Positions 1 through 9,132 of a stretch of 43,993 bases of DNA are shown here, piece after piece (within the stretch, counting starts at the first letter, position 1; each line of letters begins with the position of its first letter). The stretch spans positions 1-43,993 of the forward strand of contig CAAEVC010000133.1 in NCBI GenBank assembly GCA_900759415.1. The letters are read 5' to 3'. Both the position numbers and the translations under genes were made by a program. The notes under the pieces are model-generated. The model saw nothing but the letters and a program-made list of their open reading frames with translations. It made no database searches and was not told the origin of the DNA. The DNA is from an uncultured Dialister sp. Lineage in GTDB: Bacteria > Bacillota > Negativicutes > Veillonellales > Dialisteraceae.

Positions 1-26
1 AGTAACATACTGGCCTAACCACTCAA

Positions 27-52
27 AATAGCCCCACTATTGCGGGGCTATT
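27..52. terminator. Intrinsic-terminator-like hairpin
   Basis: A 9-bp stem AATAGCCCC/GGGGCTATT closes an 8-base loop. There is only a short T tract, so it may act in either direction. It lies at the window edge and the gene it serves is not visible. Confidence 0.5.
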
Positions 53-137
53 AAATGACAATTCTCGGGACATTTTCAAAAATGCTTGACAGGAAAAAAG
101 CTTTACAAGAAAAGGCGCTGTGAGATCAGTGCCTTTC

Positions 138-397
138 AGAGCCCCGAGTTGAGTTGTGAGAGTTGAGAGGCGGAGCATGCCGACTGAAGGGGAAAGTCGC
201 AGAATGTTAGATAGAAGTTATAGCGCCGCTATCCGTATCTCGCTGCCCCCAGGAGTGCAGTGAACTGGTCTCGCAGGGAGACGAAGTCGACTGAGAGGCC
301 AGTAAATCGCCGAACTATGGAAGTTACATAGTAGCTTCCAGTCGGGGAAGTACCTCGACAGCATGTCGAGGGGAAAGGGGTTCAGTTCGTAACGATG
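138..397 (-). repeat. Structured intergenic repeat, copy 1 (inverted orientation)
   Basis: There is no plausible gene in bases 60-403. Read on the minus strand, this stretch matches the copy at 14229-14412: the block CATCGTTACnAACTGAACCC (378-397 here, 14229-14248 there), then a CCTCGACA/TGTCGAGG hairpin (353-360/364-371), GGTACTTCCCC, a second hairpin (TGGAAG/CTTCCA, 318-323/335-340), TAGTTCGGCG, a third hairpin (264-272/295-303), and CTGGGGGCAGCGAGATACGG (236-255). The GAGTTGAG-rich edge at 138-171 matches, inverted, the right edge of the 14.1-14.8 kb copies (14800-14832). The second and third hairpins keep their fold but not their sequence between copies. Confidence 0.75.
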
Positions 398-403
398 ATT
401 GCA

Positions 404-758
404 CTAATCTAACATAGGTAACAAGCCATAAAATTCTGCCGACGGTACACCGTTTGACGCACTATGTCTATTGCTTTGATACATAATTAAAACTACCTTC
501 TGAGTATGTTTATTGATTATAAAGTAAATACCAGAATTTCTAATATCACCATAAGCATATTCTATGTATCCTCCTAAATGAGCCTGTTCATAGTGTCCCC
601 CCTTTATAAGTATGCAGCTCCCCGGTGTTTGCATAACGCCATTTATTATAATCCTTATAAACAGGTCCATATGCCGCAATAACGTCTTCGGTTAAATCGC
701 CAACTTTAATTCCCTTATCCGTTGTATAATCACCACCCAGGATAAAAAGGAGCAACAC
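404..758 (-). pseudogene. Frameshifted remnant of a small secreted-type protein
   Basis: Two minus-strand frames together encode one protein. The upstream part (from about 758, possible GTG start) reads LLLFILGGDYTTDKGIKVGD, followed by a stretch containing VIAAYG and NTGELHTYK. The downstream part continues GGHYEQAHLGGYIEYAYGD and ends at 404. They are joined at a run of six C on the plus strand (597-602). With five, the frame would be continuous. The TDKGIKVGD...V..AYG pattern resembles small Firmicute lipoproteins or secreted proteins of unknown function. An in-frame TGA at 765-767 suggests the 5' end is also lost. The shift could be a mutation, reversible slippage in the homopolymer, or a sequencing error. 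Confidence 0.6.
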
Positions 759-802
759 CGTCGATCAACAAGAACGCATCCCACGATTGATGTCCTTATG
801 AC

Positions 803-847
803 AAAAGCCGCACCGATTGCTTTTATCAGCAATCGGTGCGGCTTTTT
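803..847. terminator. Strong bidirectional terminator
   Basis: An 18-bp perfect stem (AAAAGCCGCACCGATTGC at 803-820 with its complement at 829-846) has an 8-base loop and flanking A and T tracts. It lies between the convergent-side end of the YadA-like gene (stop at 915, minus strand) and the pseudogene at 404-758, so it probably terminates the adhesin transcript. Confidence 0.85.
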
Positions 848-914
848 ATAAATCAAATTGAACACAGCAGCAACATGATAATTCTTCCATATCCCTCCTT
901 ACCATCCAGAAAAC

Positions 915-2843
915 TTACCGATGGGTCCTGGCGTATTCAGTCGTACGGACACGCTGTATGGTCGGATTGCCGTCACGATCTTTCTGAATGGTATCAATTC
1001 TAATGTATTTTAGTTCTGGAGCAAATTCTTTGACAAGCACATTCATTTCATCATCCGTACTGCCCAACCCTTGTTCGAGCATCCGATAGACAACGGCTGC
1101 AAATTCATAACGTGTCATGAGACGGTTTCCATTAAACGTGCCATCGGGATAGCCCTTTAAGAGACCAGCGCCAGCCAGCTTCCTTACATATTCGTAGGCC
1201 CAGTGATTATCTTTCACATCGGGAAAAAGCACACTGCCGCCAAGGTCAATGCCAGACTGCGGATGCCCTGCGGCCACAGCCGCCTTGAGCTGCGCCAGTT
1301 CTTCACGAAGCTCGCGGATTTCCTTTGCCATGGCAACACGGGAGGTGGATACATGATTTCCTTGGCCAAGCTTGAAGGTAACCCCAGCATTGATCATGTT
1401 TTCACCACCGCCGAAGCTGGTTCCAAGGCTAAACATGGTATCTTCATTGGGACGGTAGAAGGCACCAAAAGCGATTGCATTTGCACCCCGATAGTTGCCG
1501 TATCCTCCAGTGAAATCCCATTTGTCATCGGGATCAAAATCAAGAGGATGGAGTGCTGCCAAAGCAGCTGCCCCGGCGCCTGCACGGTTGATGCGGCTGC
1601 TGAGCTGACTGATGCTGGCATTGGTCCGGTACAACTGACTGCCGTTCACGGCGTCAGTCGAATCAGGAGAAACTTTTCCTTCCTTTAGATTCGTGAGGGA
1701 AGTGTGTCCCATATCCACACCTTGGCTGCTGATGGTCACCGTATCGCCCGCTTTGATGGTGTCACCGGAAACGGTATTTGCCGTGACGGTCTTAAAAGAC
1801 GGCGTATCGGACATGGACACCGTAAGGGTCGCCCCCTCGATGCGGGTCGAGATGTTCTTCCCGTCCCCTTTGACCGAAATTGTATCCCCAAGGTTTGCCT
1901 TATAGGACGTTCCTGCATCAGCAGCAAAGTTCAGTCCCTTTTTGATTTCGTCTGCATTTTCGTTAACGCCTTGAATCACAGCATGAAGCTGACTGCCATT
2001 GACGGCGTCCGTAGAATTTTCGTCGACCCGGCCTGCCGCCACATTGGTCACCGTCCGTTTTGTCCCATCATTTCCCACACTGATGGTCCCCTTTGCCACG
2101 CTGCCGGCGGTATCGTAAGTTTTCCCGGCTACAGTCATACTGCTTGTAGAAACAGACGCTCCTGTGACAGAATCATTTCCCAAAGCAACGGAATTATCAT
2201 GATCAGCCTTCGAATTAAGGCCTAGGGCCATACTAGACGTGCCGAACGCTACGGAAGAGTGCCCAATCGCTACGGAGTTGATGCCATTTGCATGGGCATC
2301 ATGACCGACAGAAACAGCCTCATTGGCGTTTGTCTGTGCACCGCTTCCCAGCGCAACGGATTGGCTGTTGTTCGCCTTGGCTAAGAAACCAATAGCCAGC
2401 GATTTATTACCCTTGGCTTCGGCCACGGTTCCCATGGCAATGGCGTCAACGTTCGTTGCTTTTGCTAGATCGCCGACGGCGACGGCACGGTAGGCGGTCG
2501 CTTCTGCCCCCGTCCCCACAGCAGTCGCCCCGTTGGCGGCTTCAGGAGCGTACGGATGCTGCTGGTCTCCCGCTTTGCTGCCAAGGCCGATCGCGACGTT
2601 AGCACCGCCAAGGGAACTAGCTCCATTTCCAATGGTTACAGAGTTCATGCTAGAAACTATATTGTCATTTCCCATGACAGCAGCGCCATCTCCGGTCACA
2701 TTGTTTCGATCGCCAACCATATTGATACCTGTTCCATTCACTTGATTATTGCTGCCATACGCGACACTGGCATAGGTTGTAGCGTAGGTTCCTATCGATA
2801 AGCTTAAGGAGAGCAAAATTGCAGCATAGATTTGTTTTTTCAT
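915..2843 (-). CDS. YadA-like trimeric autotransporter adhesin with C-terminal SLH domain
   Basis: A 642-residue surface protein. Residues 1-25 form a signal peptide ending near TTYA. About residues 28-235 are YadA-type head repeats (recurring SVAIG, AVAVG, SVALG). Two stalk/neck modules with DAVNGSQL follow, around residues 290 and 400. About residues 425-500 look like the YadA membrane anchor (GGYGNYRGANAIAFGAFYRP... ending VTFKLGQG). In ordinary YadA proteins the chain ends there. Here a charged coiled coil (around 505-530) and one SLH domain (FPDVKDNHWAYEYVRKL to TRYEFAAVVYRML, around 538-590) follow. SLH domains of Negativicutes outer-membrane proteins bind peptidoglycan, so the tail is inferred to lie in the periplasm and tie the barrel to the wall. 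The RBS AAAGGAG lies about 9 bases before the ATG. Related YadA/SLH hemagglutinins are known in Veillonella. Confidence 0.92.
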   Translation of the reverse strand: MKKQIYAAILLSLSLSIGTYATTYASVAYGSNNQVNGTGINMVGDRNNVTGDGAAVMGNDNIVSSMNSVTIGNGASSLGGANVAIGLGSKAGDQQHPYAPEAANGATAVGTGAEATAYRAVAVGDLAKATNVDAIAMGTVAEAKGNKSLAIGFLAKANNSQSVALGSGAQTNANEAVSVGHDAHANGINSVAIGHSSVAFGTSSMALGLNSKADHDNSVALGNDSVTGASVSTSSMTVAGKTYDTAGSVAKGTISVGNDGTKRTVTNVAAGRVDENSTDAVNGSQLHAVIQGVNENADEIKKGLNFAADAGTSYKANLGDTISVKGDGKNISTRIEGATLTVSMSDTPSFKTVTANTVSGDTIKAGDTVTISSQGVDMGHTSLTNLKEGKVSPDSTDAVNGSQLYRTNASISQLSSRINRAGAGAAALAALHPLDFDPDDKWDFTGGYGNYRGANAIAFGAFYRPNEDTMFSLGTSFGGGENMINAGVTFKLGQGNHVSTSRVAMAKEIRELREELAQLKAAVAAGHPQSGIDLGGSVLFPDVKDNHWAYEYVRKLAGAGLLKGYPDGTFNGNRLMTRYEFAAVVYRMLEQGLGSTDDEMNVLVKEFAPELKYIRIDTIQKDRDGNPTIQRVRTTEYARTHR

Positions 2844-3063
2844 GATATAGGCTCCTTTCTTTGGGCAATTGTTGGATGAGGCTCACGGCTTATATTCAGT
2901 TCAGCGTCGTTCATTCATTTGTACAATAACTTCGCACAGTAACGATGCTTTGTTTTGTTTTGGCAACCTCCAGTTTTGTCCCATACATATCATCTGCAGC
3001 GCAAAATTTTCTTTAGACCAGCAGGTTTATTTCATAGTGAACTACTTTCAATAAAATTTTTTC

Positions 3064-3092
3064 ATTCTAACATAGACAAATATCGATGTCAA
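3064..3092 (-). promoter_or_regulatory. Near-consensus sigma-70-type promoter for the YadA-like gene
   Basis: On the minus strand: TTGACA (3087-3092), a 17-base spacer, TAGAAT (3064-3069). A start near 3057 would give a leader of roughly 210 bases before the ATG at 2843. The rest of 2844-3284 is AT-rich and holds no gene I can support. Confidence 0.7.
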
Positions 3093-3284
3093 ATTAATAT
3101 TCTTTATCAATTTTAATATTATTTAATATATAATTTTATTAATCATGATGATTACTTTCTGCAATTGCTCACTTTTTACTTCCTATAATTTAACCTCATA
3201 AAATTTTGCTCCTTATTTTCCTCATCAAAACCCAATACACGAAAAGCCAATCGCTCTTTTTTCGATTCGACAAATCTAATACAT

Positions 3285-3325
3285 ACAAAAAACGTCTCCC
3301 CTATCCGAAGATAGAAAAGACGTTT
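3285..3325 (-). terminator. Terminator of the split nucleosidase gene
   Basis: On the minus strand the stem AAACGTCT/AGACGTTT encloses an inner CTATC-TTCG-GATAG hairpin and is followed by a run of six or more T. It starts 13 bases after the stop at 3338. Confidence 0.85.
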
Positions 3326-3337
3326 GTGATGATTCAG

Positions 3338-4090
3338 TTAGAAGCATAGACTGCAAAATTTTTTCAGCAAAGGGGGCAGGATGGAACCAACAGCCATATC
3401 AAAAGGAATTCCCTCTTCATTGTTGTTGGAAATGACCTTGATAAAACCACAGGGAACATCAAAGCGACAAGCCGTCATAAGAACGGCTGCTGCTTCCATC
3501 TCCTCACAGAGCGCCCCTGTATTTTTTTGAATGTCCCGAATATGATGGGGCGCCTCATTCCACTGGTCACTTGACGCAATGATCCCTGCATCATAGGAAA
3601 TATGCTCAAGTGTAAGCAGGGATTCCAAGGCTTTTCGTACGGTTCTATCCGTTTCCAAAAGCGGCGGAACCTGTGGAAAATCCATTTAGGCCACAGCATT
3701 TTCTTCAATTTGCGCAAGGTCCATAAAGCGCAGGCCATCTGATCCCATATAGCGGGCATTTCCATTGTAGAGGGCGCGGCCAATGACGATACGGCCTACA
3801 GGAAGTGTTCCATAGTCGCCGGCCGTGCCTTGATTGATGATCAAAGAGGGATGATAAAAGGCGCAGGCAAGGGCGGTCGTCGCTGCTGCCGCCGCAGTCC
3901 CGATCCCAGTCTGGGAAAGGATGACGGGGCGTCCAGAAAGGGTTCCTCGCCAAAAGGAAAAATTTCCAATCCGCTCACAGGCAGCTTCTTGCAGCAGGGT
4001 CTCATAAGGAGAAAGTTCCATGGCCATCGCGCCTTGGATCAAGATTGGCCCTTCCCGCAAGGATAATTTTTCGTAACGAGAGACTTCCAT
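3338..4090 (-). pseudogene. MTA/SAH-nucleosidase-like protein split by an in-frame stop
   Basis: The frame 4090-3338 would encode about 250 residues of the nucleoside phosphorylase/MTAN fold: an ILIQGAMAMEL start strand, GIGTAAAAATTAL, INQGTAGDYG (the usual ...GTAGG... motif), and later SSDQWNEAP and CEEMEAAAVLMTACR (the purine/ribose-binding EMEaaA motif). A TAA at 3686-3688 interrupts it after ENAVA. It is directly followed in frame by ATG (TAAATG), so two pieces of 134 and 115 residues remain. Nothing else is missing. Either the gene is dead, or the second half is made by reinitiation. It could act on methylthioadenosine/adenosylhomocysteine or a related nucleoside; the exact substrate cannot be told. 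Confidence 0.75.
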
Positions 4091-4095
4091 CCCTT

Positions 4096-4497
4096 ATGGC
4101 TCCAATGAAACAATTCCCTGGCATTAATAGTTTGCTTGACCTTTTTGCCGTCTTAGAGCAGTATTGTTGGCAAAAAGAAACGGCATATCCATCTTGCCAA
4201 ACTGAATAGGTACCCAACGATCCATCCTACGGTCAATGTGCCATTACAGCTATGCTGGTGCATGATATGTTTGGCGGAACTATTCACAAAATCAAGAATG
4301 ATAATGGCGGGACTCATTATTTTAACAAGTTAAATGGAAAATATGTCGATCTCACTAAAGAGCAATTTGACTTGTATAATCTACCTGTCGATTATGAACC
4401 CAATCAAGAAATTCCTCGTGAATATTGTGGCAAAAACAAGAATACGCTTATGCGTTACCGATTACTACAACTAAATATCATGCATTATCTTAAATAG
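4096..4497 (+). pseudogene. YunG-family protein interrupted by a TAG codon
   Basis: In one plus-strand frame, ATGGCTCCAATGAAA (4096) leads into SLLDLFAVLEQYCWQKETAY, then TAG at 4207-4209, then VPNDPSYGQCAITAMLVHDM, FGGTIHK and THYFNKLNGKYVDLTKEQF, ending at 4497. The pattern (W..eTa...NPs.GQCa.TAl...GG.....HY.N...G..iDLT..QF) is that of YunG-like proteins of unknown function. The TAG sits where the family usually has Trp, so a TGG-to-TAG change is the simplest explanation. An intact downstream ATG at 4252 could start only a fragment without the conserved Cys. No convincing RBS precedes 4096, and the start lies only 5 bases from the divergent gene. Confidence 0.65.
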
Positions 4498-4509
4498 ATT
4501 AATATACGT

Positions 4510-4564
4510 AAAATCGGAACCGTCATACACCCTTTACGCTGGTTGTATGCGGTTCCGATTTTTT
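4510..4564. terminator. Intrinsic terminator after the YunG-like gene
   Basis: A long stem (AATCGGAACCG/CGGTTCCGATT plus an inner CATAC/GTATG) is followed by a T tract on the plus strand. It also lies just beyond the end of the minus-strand autotransporter (stop 4595) and may serve both. Confidence 0.85.
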
Positions 4565-4594
4565 ACTTATGGACTATATTGTTTGACAATGTTC

Positions 4595-7576
4595 TTAGAA
4601 ATTCATTCTCATCCCCACATTCCATTGCCAATTAGTATGGAAACTACCACCCGTACTACGTTCCACATCGCAATAGAAATGGCTATTTTTATTCATTTGG
4701 AATGTCGTGCCAATACCATAGGTAAACCACGTATCGTTAAAATCTTGGTCCATATAAATGCGACCTTCAGGACTGGTCATGGTAACACCGCCCTTGCCAG
4801 CAAAATCGTGATACCAATTCGCCTTCACATACACTTGGCTCTTGTCGCTCAAGTCCTTGCCGATGTTAACGCCAATACGCCCTACCGCACTCCAAATATT
4901 GTCTTGGTCAATGTTGACTCCATTAGATGTGTGGTACGTATCGCCACTGAAATAGCCTAGTGAAAGTTGTGCTTGTGGCTCAATATACCAACCATCGCTG
5001 GACAGTGCTTTCTTACGACCATATTCTGCACTAACAGCTACACCCGTATTGGAGAAATCGCCACGTATTTTATCACCCGTTTCGGCATACACCGTGTAGT
5101 CTGTATTATAGCGACCTACCTTGAGGATTACATCAAGGTAATGCCCGGAATGGCGAATATCCGTATTATAAAGGGATAGTGCTGCACCATGGCTACTGCC
5201 AGTGCCACTGTTGTAGGAACCATCGCCTTTGATATAACTGAAAGAAACGCCTTGATAGCGAGTGAGGCTTTCATTTTGTTTCACTACATTGTCATAGCCT
5301 AGTTCATAGTGATTATATTTGTTTTCAAAACCAAAGGCACCATCACGGCCAATTTTGCTACCTTTCACGCGAGCCCAAAGGCCTTTTTCCTGTTCTCCAT
5401 TGTGACGAAGCTCGCCCATGCGTTGCAACAGTTTATCCATTTCCGTACGCCACGTGCCATAGGTCAAGCCATAGGAGGAATAGGATTCTTCCACGGTAGG
5501 CGTTGGTTTTACTTCTGGTTCCACATAGATAATACGGTTCAAGTACCAATCGGTTTCGTAATTTTCCGTGTCACTAGCCTTGCTGGCAAGGTCGTACCGT
5601 GTATAGAACAGACCGCCTTCTCTATCCTTCGCAGTAAATGTGCCATCACCATTGACAGTAGCGAGGACCAGACCATGCCCTTCTTCGGAGTTTTTAACTG
5701 GCACATATCCGTCTTGTTGGTAAATATCGATGGCTTGTTTGCCAGAGAAATTATCCGTTACGTAAATATGGTCCGCTTCCATGGTGCGTACGTCGATGTC
5801 GTGTTTGAAAGTGCCACCTTCGCCAGAAAGGTTCTTGACAAAAATACGACTGTAACCATTGCCATCCGCACGCATGTCTACGATACCGCCATCCTTTACG
5901 GTGAGGTTGGTAACCGCGGAATCCGCTGTCATGTCCCAATGGGCACCGTTACTAAAAGTAAAATTGACAATAGCTGTTGAACCTTCTGTCCTTGTTTCAT
6001 GAGAGCTCCAGCCACGAAGATAGGAGCCAGCATCAGTAAAGTTCATGTTGATGAGGGCATCACCAACAAGGTTGTACCCAGGATATCCAGCCACTGCATA
6101 AACATTACCGTTCACTTGCAGCGTTTTACCTTGGGCATTGCCATCTTTATCGCTATTAATGTTAATGGTCGCACTATCATCGACGCCTTGAGCATACACG
6201 GCATACGATTCATAATTACCAGCCCCTTCAGCTGTAATGGTCATAGTGTCGGCATTCAAGTCGATGGTGTTTCCTTGTGTTAGTTTGACGGTGTCATTTT
6301 CTCCTTTTTTGCTGTCACTTTCTCCCTGCGCATACACAGTTTGAACCTCAGCAACATCACTTTGGGACTTAAGATTCAGGCGAGAGCCATCAATATTAAT
6401 ATGACCATTCGAATATACAAATAGTGCACTATTCTGCCTAACTGAAGAATCATTAGAATAAGTGGAAATATTCGTATCCTCTGCATGTACATTAGTCGTT
6501 CCATGACTATGCACATAAATCCCCTTTACTTCGCGACTATTATCACCAGACTCGCCTGTAGCCTTCGCATCAATCTTAAGCTCCTTCACATTATCTGTAA
6601 AATTCACATCAGAAATAAAGTTAAAAACGCCGAAAGCATCAGAGGTTCCTTCTGTTATTACGGAAATTTCCGTCAATGGGCTATTGAATCGGACCTGCTC
6701 GTACGGCGTGCTTTTAATATGGCCCCCTCTATAATCACCCTGTGAATAAGTTCCGTATAATGACATTCCACCATATCTATTCTTATATGTATCCTTCGAC
6801 AGAGCCTTAAGTTTAGTTTCAGCCCCATTAAAGCTAACCTGCCCCATAGTAACATAGACAGCACTACCGTTCATAGTGGCATGTTCATTTAGAGTGGTCG
6901 TAGCATAGAGATTACTATTAAAAATAGCCTTTACCGCGCGTTCCATACTCAATGCTCTTGCTGTAGAGACAGAGCGAGGAGCCTTGTTAGAATCGTAAGA
7001 TGTCGTTAAATAGGTATTTTTATTATCAAAAATGGCTGTTGTCGTAACCCCTTTTTCTGAAATAGTCCACGCCATGCCATCCATCGATAGCCCTTGGACG
7101 TCTACAGACTTTGTTTTATTTTCTGAAGTCTCAAAATTATCACTGTCGAAGATACCTGTAAAACGAATGGTATCGCCTTCAAAATGAGCCTCTACCTTTT
7201 TTGGATTAGGTTTCCCTCTTTCAACTCGCCCATAAAGGAAGGCACCAATATTGCTACTGGTATAGGCATCCGTGCCTGCATTTTTTTGTGTAATAGATAA
7301 ATCGCCTTCCGCATAGAAATGGTGTTCTGCTGTAGCAGGTGTTTCTACATGAAGACCTCCTTTCATATCATCGGTTTCCCCAAACTCAAAATTTAGCCCA
7401 TCTTTAAATGTATAAGCTTCCGCTGTACCTCTCCGCCAACTCGTATCAGATGTATCCGTCACAGCAACAGAATCGGACGCATGTACATGGGGGGACACTA
7501 GTAAAGGCGTAATACCAAAAACAGCCAGTGCCGCTAGGGTGGCAACTATTTTTCGTTTGGATGAGATACTAGGCAT
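4595..7576 (-). CDS. Classical (type Va) autotransporter
   Basis: About 993 residues. The start is placed at MPSISSKRK because AGGAGG lies 8 bases upstream; an upstream in-frame ATG lacks such a site. A positively charged, hydrophobic signal peptide ends around HVHA (residue 33). The passenger of about 650 residues is rich in Asn, Thr, Gly and Ser with short repeated beta strands, as in beta-helix passengers. A helix (TYGTWRTEMDKLLQRMGEL) leads into a barrel of about 270 residues beginning LWARVKGSK and ending NVGMRMNF with the terminal Phe required by the BAM machinery. Family knowledge says the passenger is exposed or released at the cell surface. Ligand or activity cannot be read. No protease triad was noticed. 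Confidence 0.92.
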   Translation of the reverse strand: MPSISSKRKIVATLAALAVFGITPLLVSPHVHASDSVAVTDTSDTSWRRGTAEAYTFKDGLNFEFGETDDMKGGLHVETPATAEHHFYAEGDLSITQKNAGTDAYTSSNIGAFLYGRVERGKPNPKKVEAHFEGDTIRFTGIFDSDNFETSENKTKSVDVQGLSMDGMAWTISEKGVTTTAIFDNKNTYLTTSYDSNKAPRSVSTARALSMERAVKAIFNSNLYATTTLNEHATMNGSAVYVTMGQVSFNGAETKLKALSKDTYKNRYGGMSLYGTYSQGDYRGGHIKSTPYEQVRFNSPLTEISVITEGTSDAFGVFNFISDVNFTDNVKELKIDAKATGESGDNSREVKGIYVHSHGTTNVHAEDTNISTYSNDSSVRQNSALFVYSNGHINIDGSRLNLKSQSDVAEVQTVYAQGESDSKKGENDTVKLTQGNTIDLNADTMTITAEGAGNYESYAVYAQGVDDSATININSDKDGNAQGKTLQVNGNVYAVAGYPGYNLVGDALINMNFTDAGSYLRGWSSHETRTEGSTAIVNFTFSNGAHWDMTADSAVTNLTVKDGGIVDMRADGNGYSRIFVKNLSGEGGTFKHDIDVRTMEADHIYVTDNFSGKQAIDIYQQDGYVPVKNSEEGHGLVLATVNGDGTFTAKDREGGLFYTRYDLASKASDTENYETDWYLNRIIYVEPEVKPTPTVEESYSSYGLTYGTWRTEMDKLLQRMGELRHNGEQEKGLWARVKGSKIGRDGAFGFENKYNHYELGYDNVVKQNESLTRYQGVSFSYIKGDGSYNSGTGSSHGAALSLYNTDIRHSGHYLDVILKVGRYNTDYTVYAETGDKIRGDFSNTGVAVSAEYGRKKALSSDGWYIEPQAQLSLGYFSGDTYHTSNGVNIDQDNIWSAVGRIGVNIGKDLSDKSQVYVKANWYHDFAGKGGVTMTSPEGRIYMDQDFNDTWFTYGIGTTFQMNKNSHFYCDVERSTGGSFHTNWQWNVGMRMNF

Positions 7577-7668
7577 GATAATTTCCTCCTTATCGATGCA
7601 ATAAAGCATTAAAAATAGATTAAGACCGAATCACATTTATAACTTAAGTATATCATATTTAAAAATTT

Positions 7669-9072
7669 TGGTTCTATAATATATTTTAGGGCGCTAAAGT
7701 GAAACACACATTGTGTGTCCACCTAGCGCCTACTTTTTACAATAAAATAGGCATAGGCTCAAAAATCCTCTACAATAAAAGTGACGAAACCATTAAAGAA
7801 AGGGGTTGAGCTCTATGCCTACTAAAGATTATACCGAAATTTTAACAGGAATTAAAGCAGAATGGATTACTCAGCAAGAACTCGTAAATGGCGAAATCCG
7901 CATATTTGTAGAGCTACCAAAAGAGCCACATGTTTGTCCTAAGTGCAAAGCTAGCACTAGTCGAGTAAAAGGCTATTATACGCGTAGAATACGCCATACA
8001 ACATGTGATGAAAAACGTGTAATACTCATATACCGCCAACGGCGATACAGCTGTAAATGCGGGCATTCATTCAATGAAAAGGCTTCGTTTGCCTCTAAGT
8101 CGTTTCAGTCATCTCCACGATTGCGACAAGTCATATTAATCGCCTAGGAGAAGCCAGAAGCTATACGGATATTGCTGATTTATGTGGCGTATCCGTAGCT
8201 CAAGTTATACGAGTTTGCAAGGAAGTCTACATTCCTCGACCACAGACACTACCACCAGTCATTTCTATTGATGAATTCAAAGGCAATGCTACTGGGCAAC
8301 GGTACCAGGTCATCATTACAGATCCAGCAAATAAGCGTATTTTGGACATTTTACCCAATAGAAATACACAAGAGATTATTCGGTATTTCAAACAATTTCC
8401 ACGACATATACGGAACGCAGTACGTTTTATATGTATGGATATGTCGCTCCAGTTTAAAAGCGTAGTTAAAGAGGTATTTCCTAAAGCTGCCATTATTGCC
8501 GATAGATTTCATATTTACCGTCTAGTTGAATGGGCAATGGAACGCGTTAGGAAAGCCGAACAACACTATTTAGCAGGCGTTAGCCGTATGTTTAAGGCTA
8601 ACAAGCGCATCTTACAAAAGCCATTCGAAAAACTAACCGAGAATGAGTTTATTAAGTTGCAAGCCATGCTACGCTATTCGGAAAACCTACGTCACGCTTA
8701 TGCCCTAAAACACGCTTTTACAAAGGTAATTAAGTTTTGGTACTTACCAGATATTAATTGGTCGTTAGATGCGTGGCTAGACCTAGTATGGGAATCCAAT
8801 CTAACTGAGTTTAAAAGCATTTTAAGGAGCTTTAACTGGTGGCGAGATGAGATAGTAAACGCTCTACAATACAAGTATTCCAACGGCTTTACAGAGGGAT
8901 GTAACAACAAGATAAAAGTGCTGAAACGGTTGTCTTATGGTCTAAAAAACTTTGATCGATTTCGTAACAGGATTTTGTTAATTAACGTTAAAGGAGGACA
9001 CTCCGCTAACCGGAATGTCCTCCCACGATGTGCATAATTACTTTAGCACCCCAAAATTTGACAAAGAACCCA
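7669..9072 (+). mobile_element. ISL3-family insertion sequence (frameshifted)
   Basis: The left end (7669-7701, GGTTCTATAATATATTTTAG then GGCGCTAAAGT) and the right end (about 9037-9072; its complement reads GGTTCTTTGTCAAATTTTGG then GGTGCTAAAGT) form imperfect terminal inverted repeats. Between them lies one plus-strand ISL3-type transposase broken by a frameshift. Just inside the left end, 7690-7730 folds (GGCGCT...AGCGCC with an inner ACACA/TGTGT) and could block read-in transcription. A GGAGGACA/TGTCCTCC hairpin sits in the last codons near 8995-9023. No convincing 8-bp target duplication is visible, which fits a deletion at one side. Confidence 0.85.
7815..9037 (+). pseudogene. ISL3-family transposase, frameshifted
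   Basis: The start is ATG 7815 with GAAAGGGG about 10 bases upstream. The first piece (to the stop at 8147) holds the N-terminal zinc-binding region (HVCPKCKAS...CKCGHSF) and a helix-turn-helix region. The frame then moves to the one containing HINRLGEARSYTDIADLCG, ISIDEFKG, IADRFHIYR and FTEGCNNKIKVLKR, which carry the DDE catalytic residues, ending at 9037. The two frames overlap around 8125-8147. No A/T-rich slippery heptamer is seen there, so a real mutation is more likely than programmed frameshifting. Confidence 0.85.
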
Positions 9073-9132
9073 CAAAAAAAGCCGGCCATCTGCCGACACA
9101 CTCAAACTACCCACTATATATGTACTTTTAAG

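Noticed and set aside
4002..4217. A 71-codon minus-strand frame over the divergent region of the nucleosidase and YunG-like genes
   Set aside because: It is out of frame with both homologous reading frames and has no similarity of its own.
8100..8150. Programmed frameshifting in the ISL3 transposase
   Set aside because: No slippery heptamer or stimulatory hairpin is visible at the frame change, and this family normally uses a single frame.
7660..9085. Target-site duplication of the ISL3 element
   Set aside because: The 8 bases outside each end do not match (AAAATTTT versus ACAAAAAA), so none is claimed.
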